A stretch of DNA of 64,000 nt from an uncultured Christensenella sp. Lineage in GTDB: Bacteria; Bacillota; Clostridia; Christensenellales; Borkfalkiaceae. The notes under the pieces are model-generated. The model searched no databases, was not told where the DNA came from, and saw only the letters and a list, made by a program, of their open reading frames with translations. Position 1 is the stretch's first letter, and the number at the start of each line of letters is the position of its first letter. The translations under genes were made by a program, and so were the position numbers. The stretch spans positions 1-64,000 of the forward strand of contig CAJTYL010000003.1 in assembly GCA_910583855.1 (NCBI GenBank), given 5' to 3'. Below, piece after piece: positions 36,615 through 44,822 of this stretch.

Positions 36615-36662
36615 AAGCCTTCCCCGCGGTGGGGAAGGTGTCACGCAGTGACGGATGAGGGG
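36615..36662 (+). repeat. REP-like repeat, single copy A
   Basis: 48 bp with two hairpins: CCTTCCCC / GGGGAAGG and GTCAC / GTGAC, ending GGATGAGGGG. It differs at one base from the second half of the 81-bp repeat at 39831-39911. It lies five bases past the spo0A stop. Confidence 0.85.
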
Positions 36663-36834
36663 CAGGGGTGAGGGCATGTGGAATGAGTGGTTAAAAAACT
36701 TATACCGCACTCAAAGCCCTCGGGCAAAATGCCCCCTCAAAACCCGATTTTCCTTAAAATTCCTGTTCTTCCTAATATTAGCGTCAAAAAACGAAAATAA
36801 TTAAAATAAAAAGATAAATTTTTTCATAAATTAC
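36663..36834. other. Intergenic DNA without a recognisable gene
   Basis: The interval between the repeat copy and the next promoter has a GC-rich first part (CCCTCGGGC segments) and an A/T-rich second part. No ORF with a credible start, RNA motif or terminator was seen. Confidence 0.5.
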
Positions 36835-36864
36835 TTGAAATTGTGCCCGCCTTAGTTGTATAAT
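36835..36864 (+). promoter_or_regulatory. Promoter of the His/Cys-rich lipoprotein
   Basis: TTGAAA (36835-36840), 18-nt spacer, TATAAT (36859-36864). A leader of about 65 nt ends with TTAGGAGGAAAG before the ATG. Confidence 0.65.
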
Positions 36865-36936
36865 AAATTAGGTGGATAATTTATTTTGTCAATCGTATTA
36901 TAAAATTGTTTAGGCGCTTAGCCTTAGGAGGAAAGA

Positions 36937-39126
36937 ATGAGAAAATCCAAATTAATGAAAGCCCTTTTGGTTTTCGGGATGAGTGTTGTAACCGCAACCT
37001 CAATGGTCGGTATCGCCGCTTGTAACAACAACCCCGGCGACGGCGGCGACGATAACGGAAACGGCAACGGCAACGGACACCAGCACTCGTATGACGGTTG
37101 GAATATTTCTCCAACCCAGCATTGGCACGAGTGCCTTGAATGCAGTGAAGAAGCTGACCGCGGCGACCACAAGGACTTGAAGAATAATAAGACTGGTGCG
37201 GACGGCAAGGATAACTATTGTGACGACTGCGGCTATGAATTGGCGCATACGTATGCTGATACTTGGTCGAATGGCCCTGACGGACACTGGCATCAGGCAG
37301 TTTGTGCCCATACCACGGAAATTGATGAATTAAAACCCCACGTTGACAACGGAGAGGCAACGGGTTCTACTGCTAACGATGCTGTTTGCGACGTTTGCGG
37401 CTACGTTGGTGAAACCTCGCAGGGCTATAAGGACTTCGTCGCTAATAAATTGACGGAAAAAGCAACTAAGGTTCTTGACGAAACCTTCTTCGTTGCAAAA
37501 GAGCTTCCTCTGTTCGATAAATGGGGCGCCGCAGGTCTTTACGCTTCGGATAACAGCGAAACCCACAAGGTTACCGTTTCGGGCGGCAAGGCAAACCTTA
37601 TTACGCCTGCAAGTAATCCCGCAACCTGTTTATATGTTGACTTTGGCGACGCGGCGGGTACCACGGTTGAAGGCTCCTTCAGGATTAGCAACGTAACTGG
37701 TAGCAACAGCTATACAGCTGTCCAGTTCACTACCAGCGACGGCACTAATGACAGCGAATTGTTCGGTTTGAGAACCAACAAGGGTAACGCTATCAAATAT
37801 CGTTTGAACGGCGGCGGCTCCGACATTGAAGTTGCGGGCGCTCCCGCTTGGTCGAGCGGCGCAACAGACGAGGGCAATATCTCAGTATACTACAAATATA
37901 ACACGGCTACTAATAAGATTACGCTCACCATTAACAATACGGCGTTCGTAACCGATTTACAGCTTAACGGTACTATGTTGAAAGGTATTAAGTTTAGCTC
38001 CGGTTCTGGCAATGCGGACACTTATTCGGTTGACGATATTATCGTGATTAAAACCCCCGTTGACCTTACCGAGTATAAGACTGCTATACAGAATAACGCC
38101 GCGGCTGAAAAGGCTAAAGTAACGGCTGCAGGTTTTAACGTTGATTCTGTAATCAGTTCGGCAGAACAGGCTCTCGCAAGCGCGGCTGAAAGCGCTACGA
38201 CGACCGTCGAGTTGACCGAAGCGTACAATACTTATTTTGCAGCGTTGCTTAACGCTTACGGTGACGCCGTTAAGAATAAGATTTCTAGTGATTACCCTGC
38301 TACCGATTACGACGACGCTGCTAATGAAGATGCAGCCGATTACACTGCCGCAGTTAATAAATTAGCCGCCGACGTTACCGCTGCAAAGACCGTTGAGAAT
38401 ATAACCGCTGCGTATAAGACTGCGGACGGTGCACTCAAAGAGCTTCATAACGACGCTTATTGGAACAAAGCAGATGTTGTTGTAACTGTTGTCAACGGCA
38501 AAACCGATGCAAACACCATTACTGTAAAAGAAGGCGATCAAATAACCAGAGCGCAACTTGATGCGCTTGTTGAAGTGCCTAACGGTCAGGCGATTTCGGG
38601 ATATACTGTAGACGGTTCTTCTATTAGTTTCCCTTATACCGTAACCAGTAGCGTAAACGTTACAGTAGTGTTTGAAGTGGCTTCTACCGACAGAGGCGTT
38701 TATACCTATACTGTTGCAAATAGTTTGGCAGTATCGACAACGGGAGAAGGTTCTCTTGGTAATGCTGCTAATATAATAACTGCCGCGACAAGCTATAATA
38801 AAACAGACTTTAAATTTGCGAGCAATACTGAAAATATCACATTAACTTTCAAAGTTGCTGTAGGTCAAACAGTAAGTTTGAAATTAACTGGTTTTACTGG
38901 TTCAACGGGTAATGCTTCTGGCGTTAAGGTTGAAGCTACAGGACTTGCAACGACCGATGCTACGACTGTGAATTTGCCGGCAGACTCTAAGGTTGATAAT
39001 CAAGCTACTGGAACTATTAATTATACCGTTTCGGCAAGTGGAGAGGTTAAGATAGTTATAAAAAGAAGCGTTTCAAAAACCGCAAGACTTACTGAAGTTG
39101 TATTGACAGTTGCAGATGTGTCGTAA
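36937..39126 (+). CDS. Modular surface lipoprotein with His/Cys-rich N-terminal repeats
   Basis: 729 residues behind a strong AGGAGG. The signal peptide ends with GIAAC (lipid-attached Cys29), followed by an Asp/Gly/Asn linker. Residues ~45-150 carry three related blocks of the type HWHECLECS, YCDDCGYELAH and HWHQAVC...VCDVCGY, a CxxC/His pattern found in clostridial surface proteins that could bind metal. Residues ~165-375 form a beta-sandwich-like module. Helical FIVAR-like Ala-rich segments follow (~375-520), and two beta-rich modules end the protein. No catalytic site is visible. It may bind wall or polysaccharide and lies in the same accessory block as the pectate lyase. Confidence 0.75.
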   Translation: MRKSKLMKALLVFGMSVVTATSMVGIAACNNNPGDGGDDNGNGNGNGHQHSYDGWNISPTQHWHECLECSEEADRGDHKDLKNNKTGADGKDNYCDDCGYELAHTYADTWSNGPDGHWHQAVCAHTTEIDELKPHVDNGEATGSTANDAVCDVCGYVGETSQGYKDFVANKLTEKATKVLDETFFVAKELPLFDKWGAAGLYASDNSETHKVTVSGGKANLITPASNPATCLYVDFGDAAGTTVEGSFRISNVTGSNSYTAVQFTTSDGTNDSELFGLRTNKGNAIKYRLNGGGSDIEVAGAPAWSSGATDEGNISVYYKYNTATNKITLTINNTAFVTDLQLNGTMLKGIKFSSGSGNADTYSVDDIIVIKTPVDLTEYKTAIQNNAAAEKAKVTAAGFNVDSVISSAEQALASAAESATTTVELTEAYNTYFAALLNAYGDAVKNKISSDYPATDYDDAANEDAADYTAAVNKLAADVTAAKTVENITAAYKTADGALKELHNDAYWNKADVVVTVVNGKTDANTITVKEGDQITRAQLDALVEVPNGQAISGYTVDGSSISFPYTVTSSVNVTVVFEVASTDRGVYTYTVANSLAVSTTGEGSLGNAANIITAATSYNKTDFKFASNTENITLTFKVAVGQTVSLKLTGFTGSTGNASGVKVEATGLATTDATTVNLPADSKVDNQATGTINYTVSASGEVKIVIKRSVSKTARLTEVVLTVADVS

Positions 39127-39168
39127 TCAAATAAATATCATAACCTAAAAGAATAAATTAAATCTTTT

Positions 39169-39207
39169 CCCCGACGGGCGCAACGCCCCGTCGGGGCTTT
39201 TCTTTTT
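39169..39207 (+). terminator. Terminator after the His/Cys-rich lipoprotein
   Basis: CCCCGACGGG pairs with CCCGTCGGGG over a CG-rich loop and is followed by CTTTTCTTTTTG. Confidence 0.88.
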
Positions 39208-39214
39208 GCCCGCT

Positions 39215-39295
39215 CTAAGCCTTCCCCGTGGTGGGACGAACCGCCTAAAGCCTTCCCTGTGGTGGGGAAGGTGTCACGCAGTGACGGATGAGGGG
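39215..39295 (+). repeat. 81-bp composite REP-like direct repeat, left copy
   Basis: It consists of a truncated unit (39215-39245, breaking off after GTGGTGGGACGAA) joined to a full 48-bp unit (39248-39295) with hairpins CCTTCCC / GGGGAAGG and GTCAC / GTGAC. It is identical at 79 of 81 positions to 39831-39911, in the same orientation. Confidence 0.9.
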
Positions 39296-39331
39296 AAAAT
39301 CCTAGACATAATTCCACAAGCTAATACCGTC

Positions 39332-39360
39332 TTGACGAAAAACCGTATTAATGCTAAAAT
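39332..39360 (+). promoter_or_regulatory. Promoter of the DUF559 gene, giving a leaderless mRNA
   Basis: TTGACG (39332-39337), 17-nt spacer, TGC-TAAAAT with the hexamer at 39355-39360. Six bases separate it from ATG 39367, so transcription should begin at the start codon. Confidence 0.65.
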
Positions 39361-39366
39361 TGCTTT

Positions 39367-39720
39367 ATGGAATATCTACATAACAAAAATTTGAAATCTA
39401 ATTCTCAGAATTTGCGCAAGAATATGACAAAGGAAGAGCGGCGTTTATGGTATGAATTTTTAAAAACTTTGCCCGTAACTTTTAACAGACAAAAAATAAT
39501 TAATAATTATATCGTTGATTTTTATTGCGCAACTTCAAAATTGATAATAGAGTTAGACGGCTCTCAGCACTATGAGGAGGAAAAAGCAATTGCGGATAAA
39601 GAACGCGACCTTACATTAAATAAATTAGGTTTTGGTGTTCTTCGGTTTACCAATAGGGATATTAACGAACGTTTTAATTTCGTCTGTGAAGAAATTTATA
39701 GATATTTAAATCTTGAATAA
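39367..39720 (+). CDS. DUF559 / Vsr-like endonuclease-fold protein
   Basis: 117 residues, the standard size of DUF559 (COG2852) proteins. The family pattern is complete: RKNMTKEERRLWYEFLK, FNRQKIINNYIVDFYC, IIELDGSQHY and FGVLRFTNRDI. Asp51, Glu62, Asp64 and Gln67/His68 form the probable PD-(D/E)XK active site shared with the mismatch nuclease Vsr. DUF559 functions are not established; DNA nicking or cleavage is expected. It has no SD and a promoter that ends at the ATG. The gene stands alone inside a 616-bp interval bounded by 81-bp direct repeats, suggesting that gene and repeats belong to one element. Confidence 0.9.
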   Translation: MEYLHNKNLKSNSQNLRKNMTKEERRLWYEFLKTLPVTFNRQKIINNYIVDFYCATSKLIIELDGSQHYEEEKAIADKERDLTLNKLGFGVLRFTNRDINERFNFVCEEIYRYLNLE

Positions 39721-39731
39721 GTAATATAAAA

Positions 39732-39796
39732 AACCTCATCAGTCTTTGCCTTATGGCAAATCCAGCTTCCCCGTCGGGGAAGCCTACAATGAGGTT
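39732..39796. repeat. Structured palindromic element downstream of the DUF559 gene
   Basis: Outer arms AACCTCAT (39732-39739) and ATGAGGTT (39789-39796) enclose two hairpins, TTTGCC-TTAT-GGCAAA and GCTTCCCC-GTC-GGGGAAGC, so it can fold as a multi-arm junction. It shares the TTCCCC/GGGGAA and CCTCATC elements with the flanking repeats in inverse orientation. Read on the minus strand it ends in TTTTTT and could act as a terminator. Confidence 0.75.
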
Positions 39797-39830
39797 AAAA
39801 ACGTGCTCTCAATCCTTCCCCGCACACCTA

Positions 39831-39911
39831 CTAAGCCTTCCCCGTGGTGGGACGAAACGCCTAAAGCCTTCCCCGTGGTGGGGAAGGTGTCACGCAGTGA
39901 CGGATGAGGGG
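39831..39911 (+). repeat. 81-bp composite REP-like direct repeat, right copy
   Basis: Same truncated-plus-full architecture as 39215-39295, with two substitutions in 81 bp; the copies start 616 bp apart. A further partial sequence (AATCCTTCCCCG, 39811-39822) lies just upstream. Confidence 0.9.
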
Positions 39912-39940
39912 GAATTCTAAAATAAACACATACGCAATAA

Positions 39941-39970
39941 AAAAATCACGGCTATTCGCCGTGATTTTTT
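39941..39970 (-). terminator. Terminator of the pectate lyase gene
   Basis: AAAAATCACGGC and GCCGTGATTTTTT form a 12-bp stem over TATTC. It lies directly past the minus-strand stop and reads into a T-run on that strand. Confidence 0.88.
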
Positions 39971-39987
39971 GTTTAACAATAATTTAA

Positions 39988-42900
39988 TTATGCCGCAGAA
40001 GTAAGTGTAGCGTAGTACAGAGCAATAGACGTATTGTTTTTGGTAATCGTGTGCGTTCCTGCATCTAACTCGACTTGTATTGTTATATCTCCGTTACTGT
40101 CGTTTACGGTAGTATAATCTTTATCGTTTATTTTAACTTTCTTACCTGCAACGTTAAAGTAGAGAGTCAGCGTCATTTTTGACGATGTTGAGAATGTAAC
40201 CGAGGTTGAACTTTCCATTTTCAGACCTTGTGAAAGTTCCAGCCCAAAAGCTTTTATTGTAAAATTCCCTGATTTATAATTTCCTTTTACCGTCCAGTCG
40301 TTATTGCTGGGCGCGCCCTCGAATTTACATGTAACCGTTTGCTGTGCAATTTCTTCAAAAGCCGCTTTAATTTCTTCAAACTTGGTTTTTTCTTCAGCGG
40401 TAAGCTTGCCTTTCTGCGCTTCGGTTAAACCGTTGTAGAGGGATACGATTTTTCCTCCGATTTTCGTTGCATCCTCAACTTTTGCGGCGTCCAGCGTTTC
40501 TTTGAACGATAGGAACGCTTCTATATTTTTAAGTTCCGTTAATCCGTCCGTGAGTTTTTTAAGCGAAGTTGCGGGAACTTCCCCGCGCTTATCGTTGTCG
40601 TCGCCGTTCAAATCTTCATAAGCGTTCTGTACCGCGTTGAACCAGTCGTAAAGCTTTTCAACCGTTGCGCTTGATTTGACGTTGACGTCGCTTGCCGATA
40701 AATCGGGCAGGTCGTTTAGTCTGTTTATTACGTTTGTTACTGCAAATCCCTCAAACGTCGCCCACGCGGCGTTAAGGGTGGAAAGGTTTGTTACTTTTGA
40801 TTGATTTTCCGCCGATAGCTTGTTGTATGCAGTTTGCGCCGCATTAATTCTGACGTAGGAGTCTGCTGTAACCTCACCGATATATTCGATACGTTTTACA
40901 ACGTATTCGGCAAGCAAATCTTCGTACGCAGCAAAAGCCTTGTAATAACGCTCAATAAGCACTGCGTCGATTTTGCTTGTTTCTGCTTCGCCTATAAGTG
41001 CGGCGTAAGCTGCTTTTGCTTCATGTAAAATGCTTTCAACGTTTAACGTCACGGTGGAGGGAATAGCCGCCAAAGCCGCCTTTGCCGCGTCTACTCTTGC
41101 GTCGGAATTGCCTTCGCCTTCAACAAATTTGATATCGTTTAAATATCCTTCCTTATCTTTTTGTGCGCTTGCAACTATATAAATACCTTTAGGAAGAATA
41201 AGTGTTTTCGTGCCCGAGTAAGCCGAGAAGTAAACCCTACCGTAATTATCGAATAAATCGGCTGTTGTGGTAGTAAACGTAACTTCCGTAGAGCTAACTA
41301 ACGAGAATACGAGAATTTCGCCCTTAGCCTTGCCGTCTTTAGGCAGCGTTACGTTTGAAGGAATTTGAGGGGTGGATTTGGTTTTTTGATGCGAAACGCG
41401 TGGAGTGAAACCCAACGCTCCGGCTTCGTATAAAACCCTCGTCCTTGCTGCTACGGGTCCGTCGAGAAGCGCGTCGGTCTTGTCGTCTTTGTAATAGAAC
41501 AGCGAAGGGTCGGTATCGAACGAGGTATAATCCGTGCTTTGGTACTTGCAGTTGTTACTTACTTTCTGGTCTCGTGTGGTCGCTTCAACCATGGTGTTGG
41601 TGCCGAAACATTGCGTAATTAAGTCGTTCCAACTCTTTGCCATGCCGCCGGACTTTCCGTCGGTTATCGCCTTACTGCCCTCGTAGTAGTTTGCTTCGCT
41701 GAACATATAGCTGTTTGCGCGGAGGGAGTGAACGTAGCTTAACGCCGGTTTTGCAATGTGCGAATAAGGAGTGGTTTTCTCGGTTTGGTCGCCGCAAACG
41801 TAGTTGTTATAGAAATGGCAGTTTGCCTGTCTTAAAAGAGGGATACGCGAACCGCACTGATACCACATATTATGGTGCATTGAAATATTGTATTGGAGCG
41901 AATCGTCCGAAGAACCTATAAGGTTCGTCTTATGGCAATACTCAAAGTAGTTATAAGAGCAGGTGTAGTATTCGCCGCGCTTGAAGTCGCAGCTTCCGTC
42001 GCCTTCCTTCTTGTCGCTTTCAGCGGGATTGTCGCAGCGTCCGGGGAGGAAGGTGTTATTGTGAATCCAACATCTCGATACCGCAGCGGTTATTTTTCCG
42101 CCTGCCTGTTGACCTTCCATACCTACCGCGTCCTCGGGGTATTCGTTAAAAGTAAGATTTCTTACTTCAAAACTCGTGCCTTGACCGTTGGTTGCGTCGG
42201 TACCAATAACATAGTGGAAGCCCCAACCCTGAATCGTTGCGTCTTCGCCAACACCCTCAAGCGTAATGTTTTTAAGATTTTTTAAACGCGCCATATGTCC
42301 GTTATCACCAACGCCGCCGCCTTCTTTGGTATCGTTAAAGGCTGTGCAGCCTTCGGGCGTAGATACGGTGCCGATAAATCTGACGACTATGGGGCGGTCG
42401 ATTGACTTGAAAGATAACTTGCCACCGTTAGCAGAGTCATAAGTATTGCTTGGAACTTTATTTTTCTTACTGCCTGCGTTGCTTGACGTGTATTGATTAT
42501 TGTTTAACCACCAGCCGATGCCGTCCGCGTTCTTGCCGCCCCAGTCGCTGCCGGGGATTTTGAACATTGCTTTTGCAACGTCTGAATCGGTTGCCGCTAA
42601 GTCGCGCATAACCGTGTCTTTATTGCTGTCGGTAACGTAGATAACGAGTGCATTGTCTTTTAGCGTGCCGTCGTCGTTATATGCGCCGACGCCGGTATAG
42701 GCGGGTTCTGACGACGTTCTGTTAAAGTGCGCGTAGCCCGAACGGTCGTAAGCGTTAACGGTAACGGGAGCGGGAAGCTCGGTTGAACCTATTTTAACGT
42801 TGTATTCGCCTGCCGCCAGACCGAGTATATCAACCCTCGCGGTATTTGCGTCAAGCGCGCGCACAAGTTCTTTATCGACTGACATCCAATTTTCGTTTGT

Positions 42901-43512
42901 CGCCTTTTTATATTGTACGGTTGTAGCGGCGTTGCCTGAGAAGGTTACCGCCAGGCTTTCAAAGTTGCCCTCAACGCTGTTTATATTTGAAGGCAAATCA
43001 ACCCATTTGGCGTAGAGTGGAAGGTTAGTTTTTACTGGGGTCGAAAAGTCGTAGGCGTTGCTGAAACCGGAATCCGTATACCAGTTCACGAACATTTTGT
43101 CACCGTTTTCAGGGGTGTTGGGCTTCACCGCTAAGCCGCCGTACGTAACCGACTGCGCAGGCACGCCGTCCGTAAACGTTATTATGCAGGGTTCGCCTTC
43201 TTTTACGGGGGTGATAACAGGGCTGTAATCGCCCGTCAAAGTGCCGATATCTTTTGAACCTGAGAATTTGAAATTATCACTTGAAGAGCCTACAGTGCTG
43301 ACGCCGTCCCAATATTTAGACCAATCGATACCTTCACTGCCGTCGTTGGGAGGAGTGAAGATAGGGCTATCGTAACCGCTATCGCCTAAGTCACCATTGT
43401 CGCCCGTGCCGTCATCGTTATTGTCCGTACTGCAGGCAGTTGCGGAAATACCTAACGAAAGAACGAGTGAAGCGCATAACAGCGTTTTTAACGCTCTTTT
43501 AAAAAATTTCAT
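39988..43512 (-). CDS. Multidomain pectate lyase lipoprotein (polysaccharide lyase family 1)
   Basis: 1,174 residues behind AAGGAGG. The signal peptide ends with SATAC, so it is lipid-anchored. An Asp/Gly linker is followed by an InlB-like repeat (~110-170) and a PL1 parallel beta-helix (~280-740). PL1 hallmarks are NITLEGVGEDATIQGWG, VSRCWIHNNTF, CDFKRGEYYTCSYNYFE, KTNLIGSSD and MHHNMWYQCGSRIPLLR; the last holds the catalytic Arg region. The C-terminal part has Ala-rich FIVAR-like helical modules (~800-1060) and a small beta domain that may bind carbohydrate. It cleaves polygalacturonate by beta-elimination at the cell surface. No sugar transporter is adjacent. Confidence 0.93.
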   Translation of the reverse strand: MKFFKRALKTLLCASLVLSLGISATACSTDNNDDGTGDNGDLGDSGYDSPIFTPPNDGSEGIDWSKYWDGVSTVGSSSDNFKFSGSKDIGTLTGDYSPVITPVKEGEPCIITFTDGVPAQSVTYGGLAVKPNTPENGDKMFVNWYTDSGFSNAYDFSTPVKTNLPLYAKWVDLPSNINSVEGNFESLAVTFSGNAATTVQYKKATNENWMSVDKELVRALDANTARVDILGLAAGEYNVKIGSTELPAPVTVNAYDRSGYAHFNRTSSEPAYTGVGAYNDDGTLKDNALVIYVTDSNKDTVMRDLAATDSDVAKAMFKIPGSDWGGKNADGIGWWLNNNQYTSSNAGSKKNKVPSNTYDSANGGKLSFKSIDRPIVVRFIGTVSTPEGCTAFNDTKEGGGVGDNGHMARLKNLKNITLEGVGEDATIQGWGFHYVIGTDATNGQGTSFEVRNLTFNEYPEDAVGMEGQQAGGKITAAVSRCWIHNNTFLPGRCDNPAESDKKEGDGSCDFKRGEYYTCSYNYFEYCHKTNLIGSSDDSLQYNISMHHNMWYQCGSRIPLLRQANCHFYNNYVCGDQTEKTTPYSHIAKPALSYVHSLRANSYMFSEANYYEGSKAITDGKSGGMAKSWNDLITQCFGTNTMVEATTRDQKVSNNCKYQSTDYTSFDTDPSLFYYKDDKTDALLDGPVAARTRVLYEAGALGFTPRVSHQKTKSTPQIPSNVTLPKDGKAKGEILVFSLVSSTEVTFTTTTADLFDNYGRVYFSAYSGTKTLILPKGIYIVASAQKDKEGYLNDIKFVEGEGNSDARVDAAKAALAAIPSTVTLNVESILHEAKAAYAALIGEAETSKIDAVLIERYYKAFAAYEDLLAEYVVKRIEYIGEVTADSYVRINAAQTAYNKLSAENQSKVTNLSTLNAAWATFEGFAVTNVINRLNDLPDLSASDVNVKSSATVEKLYDWFNAVQNAYEDLNGDDNDKRGEVPATSLKKLTDGLTELKNIEAFLSFKETLDAAKVEDATKIGGKIVSLYNGLTEAQKGKLTAEEKTKFEEIKAAFEEIAQQTVTCKFEGAPSNNDWTVKGNYKSGNFTIKAFGLELSQGLKMESSTSVTFSTSSKMTLTLYFNVAGKKVKINDKDYTTVNDSNGDITIQVELDAGTHTITKNNTSIALYYATLTSAA

Positions 43513-43548
43513 TTTTCCTCCTTAAAGCTTGCGCTTATATTAATTTTT

Positions 43549-43577
43549 ATTTTATCAATTTCCTTTGCAATAGTCAA
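43549..43577 (-). promoter_or_regulatory. Promoter of the pectate lyase gene
   Basis: On the minus strand TTGACT (43572-43577), 17-nt spacer, TAAAAT (43549-43554). The leader of about 30 nt contains AAGGAGG. Confidence 0.7.
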
Positions 43578-43651
43578 TGAAACGCGGTTCTTTTCTGAAA
43601 AGAATTTTCATAAGCTGTAAACTATTTACAATAATATATGCAATTAACGTA

Positions 43652-43680
43652 TTGACTTTTACGATTGAAAATAATAGAAT
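43652..43680 (+). promoter_or_regulatory. Promoter of the DUF697-like gene, near-leaderless
   Basis: TTGACT (43652-43657), 17-nt spacer, TAGAAT (43675-43680). The +1 near 43687 leaves only about 5 nt before ATG 43692 and no SD. It also shows that the in-frame TTG at 43665 lies upstream of the transcript. Confidence 0.6.
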
Positions 43681-43691
43681 ATAATTATAAT

Positions 43692-44768
43692 ATGGAAAAG
43701 AAAAAACAAGGGGAGTCAATCCCGTCGGAAAAAATAAATAATAGCGAAAAAGCATTAGTTCCCGCAGTCGAATCTGAGGATAAGTCAAGTGGTAAGCTAA
43801 CAATTTACGAGTATGAGCAAAAGTATACGAAACGACAGAACGTGCGCGGTGCAAAGCTAATTTTAAAATTAATTTGCGCGGTAGTGGGGCTGTTCCTGTT
43901 TGCGTGCCTTTTCTTCGTTTCGCTCAGAATTTACGAAATTAACGAATACGCAGGTTACGCTGCCGGTGCGGTGTGCCTGATACTTTATATCGTTCTTTTT
44001 ATCGTGCCAATGGTCAAAATTTTGAAATCGCCTTATTTCATAGTCAACGTTAACGTACATACGGCGGGCGCGGCAAAAAGGCACAACAGAAAGGTTAGGC
44101 GTGAAATTGCCGGTAAGATGATTGATTTGACGGCTAAGGTGGACGGCGTAGGTTGGTACGACTCTAAAATCGTAGGAGAACTAGCTATTGCCTTAAAAGC
44201 TGGTGACGATAAGGGAATAATGAAGTCGCTTACCGCGCTCTATACCGGAAGCGTGAAAAAATCTGCAAAAGATATGATTTTTAAAAGCTCGATGAAGTCG
44301 GCGATGTATTCCGCGCTGTCTCAAACGAGCAAGGTAGACGCCGCTTTGGTCGTATTTTTGAACTTGCAACTCGTTAAGGATTTAGTATTTTTATACGGGT
44401 TCAGACCTTCGGACGCCAAGCTTGTAAAAATTTTCGGCAGAGTATTGCAAAATTCGCTTATAGCATACGGTTTGGGCGGTATGAAGATAGGAAACAGTAT
44501 TGTTAAAACTATGGGCGACGCAGTAAGGGGAATACCTCTTCTCGGTTCTGCTATTTCCGCAATAGTCGATTCTTCCGTGCAGGGGCTAACAAACGGCGTT
44601 TTGACGGCAGTTATCGGTTATCAGACTATTAAATATTTAAGTCAGGAATACAAGTTGCAACAGATTTTGGACGGCGTCGAGCTTGTTGAAACGGAAGAAG
44701 AGATACAGGAAACTTGCCAAAAAATCGAAAAAGAACTAAAAAGCAATAAAAAACCTCAGGCAGCCTAA
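43692..44768 (+). CDS. DUF697-like membrane protein
   Basis: 358 residues from ATG 43692. A hydrophilic N-terminus of about 60 residues precedes two adjacent helices (LILKLICAVVGLFLFACLFF; AAGAVCLILYIVLFIVPMV). The soluble and membrane-associated C-terminal part contains ALVVFLNLQLVKDLVFLYG followed by Gly-rich amphipathic helices (YGLGGMKIGNSIVKTMGDA), resembling DUF697/YcjF proteins. A charged helix ends the protein. DUF697 function is not settled, though some family members sit with GTPases. It is monocistronic and convergent with the GIY-YIG gene. Confidence 0.7.
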   Translation: MEKKKQGESIPSEKINNSEKALVPAVESEDKSSGKLTIYEYEQKYTKRQNVRGAKLILKLICAVVGLFLFACLFFVSLRIYEINEYAGYAAGAVCLILYIVLFIVPMVKILKSPYFIVNVNVHTAGAAKRHNRKVRREIAGKMIDLTAKVDGVGWYDSKIVGELAIALKAGDDKGIMKSLTALYTGSVKKSAKDMIFKSSMKSAMYSALSQTSKVDAALVVFLNLQLVKDLVFLYGFRPSDAKLVKIFGRVLQNSLIAYGLGGMKIGNSIVKTMGDAVRGIPLLGSAISAIVDSSVQGLTNGVLTAVIGYQTIKYLSQEYKLQQILDGVELVETEEEIQETCQKIEKELKSNKKPQAA

Positions 44769-44782
44769 TTAAATGTTTTATA

Positions 44783-44822
44783 AAAGCAGCCCCCGCGGCG
44801 TATGCCGCGGGGGCTGCTTTTA
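44783..44822. terminator. Long bidirectional terminator
   Basis: A perfect 18-bp stem (from AAAAGCAGCCCC to GGGGCTGCTTTT) over a GTAT loop lies between convergent genes. Its right edge overlaps the stop codon of the GIY-YIG gene. Confidence 0.93.

Noticed and set aside
39215..39911. The repeat cluster as a CRISPR array
   Set aside because: Only two or three units, no regular spacers, hairpin-rich dispersed repeats and a protein gene between them; no cas genes.
39215..39911. The DUF559 unit as a classical insertion sequence
   Set aside because: No transposase, no terminal inverted repeats at the ends and no visible target-site duplication; flanks are direct repeats.
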